Shown here piece by piece: positions 1 to 7,200 of a stretch of DNA of 64,000 bases; position 1 is the first letter of the stretch; every line of letters begins with the position of its first letter. The translations under genes and the position numbers were made by a program. Source of the stretch: Actinomycetales bacterium (GTDB lineage: Bacteria > Actinomycetota > Actinomycetes > Actinomycetales > Microbacteriaceae); NCBI GenBank assembly GCA_017308515.1, contig JAFKEN010000012.1:1-64000 (forward strand), written 5' to 3'. The notes below the pieces were generated by a model. The model was not told the origin of the DNA and did no database searches. It saw only the letters and a list, made by a program, of their open reading frames with translations.

Positions 1-84
1 CGCGATCTCGGCCACCGGCCTCTCACCCAATCGAGCGAGCTCGACAGCACGACGACGGAACTCCTCCGGCTTCGCAGCAGGCAT
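1..84 (-). CDS. IS3-type transposase OrfA, N-terminal part only
   Basis: The first 28 codons read from ATG at 84 off the left edge of the window. They give MPAAKPEEFRRRAVELARLG followed by ERPVAEIA, which is the start of the helix-turn-helix DNA-binding domain typical of IS3/IS911 OrfA proteins. In that family OrfA binds the terminal repeats and is joined to the DDE transposase OrfB by programmed frameshifting. Neither the rest of OrfA nor OrfB is visible, so activity cannot be judged. Confidence 0.7.
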   Translation of the reverse strand, partial: MPAAKPEEFRRRAVELARLGERPVAEIA

Positions 85-149
85 CACGGACTCCAATCCG
101 GGACGATCATCGCCCCAACTCAGGTGTCCGAGAAACCCGGGACAGGTCA
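1..149 (-). mobile_element. IS3-family insertion sequence, left-truncated by window edge
   Basis: The minus strand reads from an inverted-repeat-like end (TGACCTGTCCCGGG, outer edge at about 149) into the start of an orfA-type transposase gene at 84. Only this end of the element lies in the window, so neither its length nor whether it is intact can be judged. Assignment to the IS3 group rests on the terminal sequence and the first 28 residues of OrfA. The sequence from 150 to 196 belongs to the flanking DNA. Confidence 0.7.
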
Positions 150-196
150 GTACTCGCAATAGACGGAGTAGCTCTTGGCGGAATAGCGTCGCGAGC

Positions 197-382
197 ATGA
201 CGGCGATGGACGAGGTTGTGAGCTGCTCGTGTTGTGGTCGCGAGTACCCGCGGAGGAAGCTTCACGCTCTTGTGGACGGTGCTGCATTCATCTGTCGCCG
301 ATGCGCGCTGTGGGTTGCCTTGCGGCTCCGTGGTGATCGGCTGGACGGTGACGGGGATGATCTCGGCGCAGTGCAGCGGTGA
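197..382 (+). CDS. small protein with two CxxC motifs (zinc-ribbon-like)
   Basis: This is a 61-residue protein with CSCC near residue 10 and CRRC near residue 33, spaced as in a small zinc ribbon. The C-terminus is acidic and has no recognisable domain. A second in-frame ATG at 206 is an equally possible start. It converges on the cadmium cassette that ends at 396, so it is probably cargo of the mobile element. No specific function can be assigned, and the gene call depends mainly on the paired cysteines. Confidence 0.45.
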   Translation: MTAMDEVVSCSCCGREYPRRKLHALVDGAAFICRRCALWVALRLRGDRLDGDGDDLGAVQR

Positions 383-395
383 CTGGAGTTTGGGT

Positions 396-707
396 TCAGC
401 CGACGTTGATGGCCGCGAGCTGGAAAGGTGTGCCGGTGACGATCAGTCGTAGGTCGTGGAGGGTGTCGTCGATTGTCCAGTCGACGAAGGCGCAGCAGGC
501 CTTCTCGATGGTGACGAGATCCCGGAGGCGGTCGACGGAGTCTTCGACCTTGGCGTAGTGGATGGTGAGGCTGCCGTCCGTGCGCTCGGTGTTGAGGGCA
601 TAGTCGGCCTCGAAGGCGTGCCATTTCTCCACCTGCTGCTTCGCGGCGGCGAGCGTGGGAAGGGTGCAGGCGATCGGCTGCTCGTCGCGGGGTCTCGTGT
701 GGGTCAC
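396..707 (-). CDS. small CC-motif protein of the heavy-metal cassette
   Basis: This 103-residue protein starts at GTG 707, five bases after the stop of the transporter gene, so it is the last gene of the cmtR-cadD-lspA-CDF operon. It has a Cys at residue 14 (IACTL) and a vicinal pair in EKACCAFVDW. The second half forms alternating strands and helices. Small proteins with an E..CC.F motif occur beside mercury and other metal-resistance genes in actinobacteria. A metal-binding role is inferred from the cysteines and the context only. Confidence 0.65.
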   Translation of the reverse strand: MTHTRPRDEQPIACTLPTLAAAKQQVEKWHAFEADYALNTERTDGSLTIHYAKVEDSVDRLRDLVTIEKACCAFVDWTIDDTLHDLRLIVTGTPFQLAAINVG

Positions 708-712
708 GCTGG

Positions 713-1372
713 CTACTTCTTTTCGCTGTCGGTCTTCTCAAGGGCTTCGAGGACCTCGAACGGGGATTCGAGGTCGCCGCGCCAGGCTTCGATGCCTTCG
801 CGGATGGCGAGGACGGCGACGATGAGGGCGGCGACGGAGTCGGCCCAGGCCCAGCCGAAGAGGCTGTTGAGCAGCAGTCCGATGAGGACAGTACCGGAGA
901 GATAGATGCACAGCAGGAGTTGCTTGGCGTCGGCCTGGACGCTCTTGGAGCCGAGTTCGCGGCCGGTGCGGAACTCGAACCAGGCCAGGGCAGGCATGAC
1001 GATGAGGCTGGTGACGGTGATGCCGATGCCGACCGGGCTGTGGTCGACCTCTTGCACGCCGGTGAGGGCGAGGATCGCGTCGATGGTGACGTAGGCGGCG
1101 AGGGCGAAGAAGGCGATCCCGATCACCCGGACTGTGATCTTCTCCCAGCGTTCGGGGTCTTTGCGGGTGAACTGCCAGGCGATCGCGGCGGCGGAGGCGA
1201 CCTCGATCACCGAGTCGAGGCCGAATCCGATCAGCGCGGCGGAGGATGCGATGGCGCCGGCGGAGATCGTAATGATCGCCTCGATGACATTCCAGGTGAT
1301 CGTGAAGCCAACGATGAAGCGGACGCGGCGGTGCAGGGTTGTCCGGCGTGAGTCGGGGAGGGGGTGGGTCAT
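713..1372 (-). CDS. short CDF-family cation transporter
   Basis: This 219-residue membrane protein has about six hydrophobic segments. The first membrane pair carries the CDF signature LIGFGLDSVIEV, and a second acidic motif, WADSVAALIVAV, lies in a late segment. These paired Asp residues form the metal site in cation diffusion facilitators, which export Zn, Cd or Co against protons. The usual C-terminal cytoplasmic metal-sensing domain is absent, as in the short cation transporter subfamily. The ATG at 1372 shares its A with the stop of lspA (TGATG), so the two genes are translationally coupled. The substrate is inferred to be cadmium or zinc from the operon. Confidence 0.85.
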   Translation of the reverse strand: MTHPLPDSRRTTLHRRVRFIVGFTITWNVIEAIITISAGAIASSAALIGFGLDSVIEVASAAAIAWQFTRKDPERWEKITVRVIGIAFFALAAYVTIDAILALTGVQEVDHSPVGIGITVTSLIVMPALAWFEFRTGRELGSKSVQADAKQLLLCIYLSGTVLIGLLLNSLFGWAWADSVAALIVAVLAIREGIEAWRGDLESPFEVLEALEKTDSEKK

Positions 1373-1929
1373 CAGAGGTTCTCCTGGTTGAGGATCCGGC
1401 CGGCGGCCGGGGAGGTCGAGTTGGGGGCAGCGTGGGGCGGGCGGTGCAGGATGAGGGTGAGCGCCCAGCCGGCGATGCCGCAGGTGGTGAAGATGTCGGC
1501 GACGTTGAAGATCGCGAACCAGTCGACGGCGATGAAGTCGACCACCTCGCCAGTGAGTGGGCCGTCGGTGGCGCGGCTGATGCGATCCCAGATGTTGCCC
1601 ATCGCCCCACCGGCGGCGACGGCCAGCAGCGCGGTCCCGCCGAGGCTGGTTCCGTTGATGGCGCGCAGCATCGTCCAGGTCACGAGGGCGGCGGCGACCG
1701 CGATCAGGGCGATGACCAGCGCCGGGCCCAGCGATGCGCCGAGTCCGAACGCGATCCCTGGGTTGAACACCAGGTCGAGCCGGGCTCCGAGCCCGAGTTC
1801 GACGATGCGACCATCGCTCAGGGAGGACAGCGCCCACGCCTTGGTGAGCTGGTCGACCGTGAACGCGGCCGCGATGGTAGCGACGACGACGGCGATGCGG
1901 GCCGGGCGATGCGGTGCCGGTCGGCTCAT
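1372..1929 (-). CDS. lspA: signal peptidase II within a cadmium cassette
   Basis: This 185-residue membrane protein has the LspA catalytic motifs GGAMGNIWDR (around residue 115) and FNVADIF (around residue 143). These supply the two active-site Asp residues that cut the lipobox of prolipoproteins. Three to four membrane segments fit the family. The ATG at 1929 overlaps the cadD stop as ATGA, and the next gene overlaps as TGATG. No lipoprotein gene is nearby. LspA copies in metal-resistance operons are known, for example beside cadmium and lead transporters. Here it is an accessory copy, presumably additional to the housekeeping enzyme. Confidence 0.9.
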   Translation of the reverse strand: MSRPAPHRPARIAVVVATIAAAFTVDQLTKAWALSSLSDGRIVELGLGARLDLVFNPGIAFGLGASLGPALVIALIAVAAALVTWTMLRAINGTSLGGTALLAVAAGGAMGNIWDRISRATDGPLTGEVVDFIAVDWFAIFNVADIFTTCGIAGWALTLILHRPPHAAPNSTSPAAGRILNQENL

Positions 1930-2537
1930 GCCAGGACCTGGAACAGGCGGACGAAGACGCCGGACTCGATCAGGATGTACAGCCCGAGGCCGATGAAGAC
2001 GGCCGGGACCAGCCAGTGCTCGATCTTCTCCAGGGCTTCGGTCACCTTCTTGTTGGTGCCGATGGTCCGGGCCACCAGGCACCACACGGCGACCAGGATC
2101 AAGAACACGATGATCGTGATCACGGTGTCGGGGATCGGGGCGGTGCGGAACACCGGGGTGTAGAGGGAGATGTTGTCCGCGCCGTTGGCGATGGTGATGC
2201 CGGCCACCCCGAGCAGCCCGCCCGCGCGGATCGCGGACTCGTCCCCGTCATCGTCGTCCCCGCGGCGGCGGAGGGTGCGGATCAGCCCGTACACCCCGAT
2301 CCCCAGCGGCACCAGGCCCAGGAAGCCGACCCACTCGTCCGGCACGATCGTCAGGCCCGCCGCGGCGACCACGCTCAGCGCGACCAGGGCGATGAACCCG
2401 AGGTACTGGCCGGCCACGACTTTCCAGCCCGGCAGGGCGCCGCGCGTGGACGCGAGGAACAGCACCGTGAGGACGACGATGTCGTCGATGTTCGTCGCGG
2501 CGAACAGCCCGACCGCCGCGGCGATGGTCGCGATCAT
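1926..2537 (-). CDS. cadD: CadD-family cadmium resistance transporter
   Basis: This 203-residue membrane protein starts at ATG 2537 with a first segment containing FAATNIDDIVVLTVLF, the conserved acidic motif of the CadD/LysE-related cadmium exporters. Five to six membrane segments follow, with an acidic loop (RRGDDDDGDES) after the third and the motif ANGADNISLYTPVF mid-protein. The start overlaps the cmtR stop and the stop overlaps the lspA start (both ATGA). This fits a polycistronic unit de-repressed by cadmium. Length matches the family. Confidence 0.9.
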   Translation of the reverse strand: MIATIAAAVGLFAATNIDDIVVLTVLFLASTRGALPGWKVVAGQYLGFIALVALSVVAAAGLTIVPDEWVGFLGLVPLGIGVYGLIRTLRRRGDDDDGDESAIRAGGLLGVAGITIANGADNISLYTPVFRTAPIPDTVITIIVFLILVAVWCLVARTIGTNKKVTEALEKIEHWLVPAVFIGLGLYILIESGVFVRLFQVLA

Positions 2538-2869
2538 CGGGCGTCGCGACCGTAGGTCGCGCAGAGGTCGACCTGGTAGCCCGTCGCCGCCAGAAGCTGC
2601 TCCGCAGTCTCCAGCAGGTCGATCACCTCGGGGGTGGCGACCGCGTAGAAGTTCTGGCGCCCTTCCGCCCGCGCGACCAACAGGCCGCAGTCCCGCAGAC
2701 ACGCCACATGCTCCGACACCGTCGACTGCGCCAGCCCCAGCTCGTCGGTCAGATCCCGCACGCGCGCTTCCCCCTGGCTCAGCCGACGCAGGATCGACAA
2801 GCGGCTGGCATCGGCCAGCGAGTGGAACAGCGACACCGCGGCGGACAGCTCAAGAATCATCGGCACCAA
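2534..2869 (-). CDS. cmtR: CmtR-like ArsR/SmtB cadmium/lead repressor
   Basis: This is a 111-residue winged-helix protein with the recognition region LGLAQSTVSEHVACLRDC. If translation starts at TTG 2869, the cysteines fall at 57, 61 and 103. This closely matches Cys57, Cys61 and Cys102, which bind Cd/Pb in mycobacterial CmtR. GTG 2866 and ATG 2860 are alternative starts. It heads the operon cmtR-cadD-lspA-CDF-CC protein and should repress it until metal binds. The ligand and role follow from the family; the cysteine spacing is seen directly. Confidence 0.88.
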   Translation of the reverse strand: MVPMILELSAAVSLFHSLADASRLSILRRLSQGEARVRDLTDELGLAQSTVSEHVACLRDCGLLVARAEGRQNFYAVATPEVIDLLETAEQLLAATGYQVDLCATYGRDAR

Positions 2870-2882
2870 CCGATCATATCGG
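2870..2882. promoter_or_regulatory. candidate CmtR operator
   Basis: The imperfect palindrome CCGATCATATCGG (five-base arms, three-base spacer) lies directly before the first possible cmtR start codon, where a repressor would block initiation. The motif is short and the assignment is inference. Confidence 0.35.
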
Positions 2883-3010
2883 CAGATCTCGATGCATGGC
2901 TATTGCGGTGGGCGAGAAGCGGGAGGCTATCGCTGGGTCGCGATTTTTCGGCTGCGTAGAGAGCCTGGACTTGGCTCACGACCGCGCCAATACCAGCACC
3001 GTTGGTTCAC

Positions 3011-3039
3011 TTTCAACGCATGCCCTACCGTCCTATACT
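3011..3039 (+). promoter_or_regulatory. candidate promoter of the ssb-DUF4913-helicase transcript
   Basis: TTTCAA at 3011-3016 and TATACT at 3034-3039 are separated by 17 bases, a sigma-70-type arrangement. The start codon of ssb is at 3152, leaving a leader of about 105 bases. The interval 2883-3151 contains no credible gene. Confidence 0.45.
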
Positions 3040-3054
3040 CGAACATACTTTCGC
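3039..3054. promoter_or_regulatory. SOS (LexA) box-like site at the element promoter
   Basis: TCGAACATACTTTCGC matches the actinobacterial LexA consensus TCGAAC-N4-GTTCGA at ten of twelve defined positions. It begins at the last base of the -10 hexamer, a position that would allow repression. One half-site is imperfect, so this is a candidate only. Confidence 0.35.
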
Positions 3055-3151
3055 AGCAGCAGTCTGCTTCGGGATACGCGTCAACCGCACGGCGGGACGC
3101 GATGCGCACCTGTCCATCAGGAAACCCTTCTGATGAGACAGGAGCATCCCG

Positions 3152-3592
3152 ATGCGAACCAAAGAGTCCCTGTGGGGCTTCTTCGCCAGCGACCCGCAGT
3201 TGTCCTTCAACGAGGACGGCGAGGCGCGGCTGTTCGCGTGGATCGGTCAGGAGCAGTTCGAGCGCAACCCGGACGGCTCGTTCACGCAGGGCGAGACGAA
3301 GTTCTATCCGTTCAAGATGTTCCGGCGCAGCGCGGAGCACGCTTACGAGAAGTTCGCGCGCGGCGACAACTTCGTCGCCAGCGGCCACGTTCAGAAGTTC
3401 AGCTACGAGAAGAACGGGGAGAAGGTCAGCGGCGAGGAGTTCATCGCCACCCACGTCGGTCCTGATGCCGCCCGCACGAGCTACGCCGTCGACCGTGGCC
3501 GCTCGCGCTCGCAACAGGTCGAGCGCGAGCCCATCGAAGCGCCGGACCCAACTCTCCCGCAGCAGCCGTCGCCACGCCCGATGGCGCTGTGA
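3152..3592 (+). CDS. ssb: mobile-element single-stranded DNA-binding protein
   Basis: This 146-residue protein has an OB-fold-type N-terminal part of about 105 residues (strands around FYPFKMF, NFVASGHVQKF, EEFIATHVGP). A Pro/Gln-rich flexible tail ends in PMAL. It resembles SSB-like proteins of actinobacterial integrative elements more than the housekeeping SSB. A good Shine-Dalgarno (GACAGGAG) lies nine bases before ATG. It is followed after nine bases by the DUF4913 gene, so it is probably the first gene of the element's DNA-processing operon and protects single strands during transfer or replication. Confidence 0.75.
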   Translation: MRTKESLWGFFASDPQLSFNEDGEARLFAWIGQEQFERNPDGSFTQGETKFYPFKMFRRSAEHAYEKFARGDNFVASGHVQKFSYEKNGEKVSGEEFIATHVGPDAARTSYAVDRGRSRSQQVEREPIEAPDPTLPQQPSPRPMAL

Positions 3593-3601
3593 GGCGGCGG
3601 C

Positions 3602-4216
3602 ATGACCACCGAGGAGTCGCTGTTCCCGGTCGACGATCCCGACTTCGACGTGCCGCCGCTCGAAGAGCCGGAGCCCGACCCTGTGGCTCCTTCGCCGAGA
3701 CCGGCCAAGGAGCCAGACTCCGAGACGAGCGACGCGCCGGAGCCGCCACGCCCAGTGAACTGGAACATCCTGACCGCGGCCGAGGCACAGGTGGAGTGGC
3801 TGGAGCTGAACGCCTTCGTGAACTGGTTGCGTCACGAGTTCGGGCTGAGTGTGAACGTCGTGCCGCCGTTCTGGCATCGGCATCCGGAACTGGTGTGGCC
3901 GCTATCGGCGTTGCGCCAACACTATCTGAATGCCTACGACGCGAAGCAGCACGGCTCGGCTCCGTTCGGCTGGTGGCGCGACTTCTGGGACTTCCAGCAG
4001 CGCCTGCGCGACGCGGTGACCGCGTGCGGCACGAAGCTCAACACCGACCGGCCGACGCGGCAGGCCGTGTGGCCGGGTGAGGAGGAGCGCCCCGCCCCCG
4101 TGGAGACGGTGATCGCCGACCGTGATGCGGACTTCACGCAGTTCGTCAGGGAGGACGTGGCGCGCAGGCAGGCGATCGAGGACGAGTTCTACGCGCATCT
4201 CGCGGCGGAGCAGTAG
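3602..4216 (+). CDS. DUF4913 family protein
   Basis: This 204-residue protein has an acidic, Pro-rich N-terminal 50 residues. The conserved core runs from NWNILTAAEAQVEWLELNAF through HRHPELVWPLSALRQHYLNA to FGWWRDFWDFQQRL. The family occurs in actinobacterial integrative elements and plasmids and has no established function. The gene lies between ssb and the giant helicase on the same strand with short spacers (9 and 20 bases), so it is probably co-transcribed. The many Trp and aromatic residues suggest a protein- or nucleic-acid-binding helical domain, which is inference. Confidence 0.8.
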   Translation: MTTEESLFPVDDPDFDVPPLEEPEPDPVAPSPRPAKEPDSETSDAPEPPRPVNWNILTAAEAQVEWLELNAFVNWLRHEFGLSVNVVPPFWHRHPELVWPLSALRQHYLNAYDAKQHGSAPFGWWRDFWDFQQRLRDAVTACGTKLNTDRPTRQAVWPGEEERPAPVETVIADRDADFTQFVREDVARRQAIEDEFYAHLAAEQ

Positions 4217-4236
4217 GTCTCGGGCGGTGACAGGGA

Positions 4237-7200
4237 ATGGCGCGACAACGATCCCCGAAGCCCTGGCCGGGGCAACTGGAGTTCGATCTGTGGGGAGTGG
4301 ACGAGCCGTCGGCCGACGCCGCGCTCACCATGTCACGCGAGGCTGGGGCGAGCAATGAACAAATACGGGCAGATGGCGCTGTCACACTGGCAAGCGACAG
4401 CCCCGAACCGGCTGGCCGACCTGAGCGATCCGATGGTGTTCTTCGAGGCACTGGGCCTGGAGATGCAGGAGCAAGTGACGAACCTCGCGTCGATGCTGGC
4501 GGGCAGCGACCTCCGGGGGGAGACTTTCTTGCAGAAGGTCGCCCGGCTGACAGCGGCCCGGAAGCAGGCGGAGGAGGTCGTGATGTCGCAACTGGCGTGG
4601 ATCACCGACCCGAGCCTGCCACTGGATCAGGCGCGGGAGGAATGGGAGCAGACCCGTTCCTCCGACGAGAACCTGATCCTCTGGGCCGACCGGATGCAGG
4701 ACTCCCCGGATTCGATGCCCTCCTCCGTAGAGCTGGAGGAGATGGCGAAGATGTGGGCGCTGCCCGTCGAATTCCTACTGGAGCTCGTGGCGACGGAGCC
4801 CCCGCGGGAGTACATGCGAGCGAACCAGGCGACGCTCTCCGAGGCGGCGACGATCCGCTTCTTCCGCGAACTGCGGTAGCACCCCGGTTCGTCCCGGCCT
4901 CGCAGGACGACCTCGGCCCCTCGGGCGCGAAAGCCCGCTACCGGGCCAACGTGGAGGCGATCCAGCTCATCCACGACCTGAACTCGACGGGTCGACCTGC
5001 CTCACCCGACGGTCAGCGCGTGCTCGCCCGCTGGTCGAGCTGGGGCGCGATCCCCGACGTCTTCGATGACCTGAAGCCCGAGTGGGATGCCGAGCGCGCC
5101 GAACTGCGCGAGCTGCTGGACGACGACGAGTGGGAGGCCGCAGAGCGCACGACGATCAACGCGCACTACACCGACCCGATGATCGCTCGGCAGGTGTGGC
5201 GGCTGCTGGATGGTCTGGGGTTCCGCGGTGGAGCGGTGCTGGAGCCCGGTTCCGGCTCGGGCACGTTCATCGGCCTCGCCCCCGAGTCAGCGCAGATGAC
5301 CGGGGTGGAATTCGACCCGCTGACTGCGGCGATCTCCGCTGCGATGTATCCGCACGCCACCGTGCGCGCCGAGTCCTTCGCCGACACCCGGCTGCCGGAA
5401 GGTCACTTCGATGCGGCCGTCGGCAACGTGCCGTTCAGCAGCGTCACTCTGCACGACCCGCTGCACAACGCGACCCGGCAGTCGATGCACAACCACTTCA
5501 TCATCAAGTCGCTGCGCCTGACCCGGCCCGGCGGAATCGTCGCGGTGCTGACCTCGCACTTCACGATGGACGCGCAGAACCCCGGCGCGCGGCGGGAGAT
5601 GAACGAGCTGGCCGACCTCGTGGGCGCGATCCGCCTGCCCACCGGGGCGCACCGCCGCGCCGCAGGGACGGAGGTGGTGACCGACCTGCTCGTGTTCCGG
5701 CGGCGACCGGAGGGCGAGCAGATGCGCGACGACGCCTGGGAGACGGTCGCGCAGGTGCCCATCGACGGCGTGCCGATGCGGATCAACCGCTACTTCGACG
5801 AGCACCCGGAGCAGATGCTCGGGGAGGTCGGCGTCGGCCACGGGATGTACGACGCGGCCACGCTCACCATCACGACCGATCTGGCTGACTTGGAGGCGGA
5901 ACTCGCGGTCGCCGTCGACCAGATCGTGTTCTCCGCGCGCCGGGCCGGGCTGACGATGACCGAGCGCACCGCCGAGCAGCAGGCGCGCCGGGCAGCGTTC
6001 ACCCCGTCGGCGCCGGAGCTATGGGACGGCAGCATCGTGGCGAGCGAGACCGGCGGCTTCCGCACCGTTGTCTCCGGCTCGCTGGAGCCGCTTGCGGTGC
6101 CGAAGTCCGCCGAGCGCGAGCTACGCGCACTGCTGCGTCTGCGCGACGGGGCATCCCGCCTGCTGACCGCGGAAGCGGCGAGCGTGGACGACACGCCTGA
6201 CATCGTGCTCACCCGCACGACGCTGCGCCGCGACTACCTGAAGTACGTCGGCACCTACGGGGCGCTGAACCGCTACACGCTGCGCCCCACCGGGCGCACG
6301 AACGAGGACGGCGAGGAGACCTTCGCGCGCATCGTGCCGACACCGATCCGGCTGCTGCGCTCCGACCCGTTCGGTCCCCTGGTGCTCGCGCTGGAGCAGT
6401 TCGACGACGAGGATCAGTCCGCGTCGCCTGCCGCGATCATGAGCCACCGTGTGGTGGTGCCGCGCGCCGAGGTGCAGGGTGTCGACAGCCCGGCCGACGC
6501 CATAGCGGTCAGCCTCGACCGCACCGGCCGCATCGACATCACCCTCGTCGCCGATCTGCTCGGCATGAACGACCGCGAGGCGCGCGCGGCGCTGGGAACG
6601 CTCGTGTTCGCCGATCCGGTCACGAACCAGCTCACCCACGCGCCGGAGTATCTGTCGGGCGACGTGCGGGTCAAGCTCGAAGCGGCACGGCTCCGCGCCG
6701 AGGACGACCCGGAGTTCCAGGTCAACGTCGATGCGCTCGCTGAGGTGTTGCCCGCGCCGCTGGGCATCCAGGACATCCACGCGAAGCTCGGCGCCGTCTG
6801 GATCAGCGCCGACGTGCACGAGCAGTTCCTGCGTAGCACTCTGCGCGCGCCCGACGTTCGCGTGGAGAACCCGCTGCCAGGCATGTGGGAGATTCGCGGC
6901 GGTCGGCAGGGGCTGCCCTCCACCTCGGAATGGGGCACGCCCCGCCGCCCCGCGCCGGACATCGCGCAGGCCGTGATGGAACAGCGCACGATGCTTGTCT
7001 ACGACGAGGAGAAGGACATAGACGGCAAGGTGCGCCGCATCCTCAATCCCGTCGAGACCGCCGCAGCGCAGGAGAAGGCCGACGGCCTCCAAGAGCGGTT
7101 CAGCGAGTGGGTGTGGGAAGACCCGGCACGCGCGCAGGCGCTCGTGGACGAGTACAACCGCCGCTTCAACTCCATCGTGCTCCGTGACTACACGGATGCC

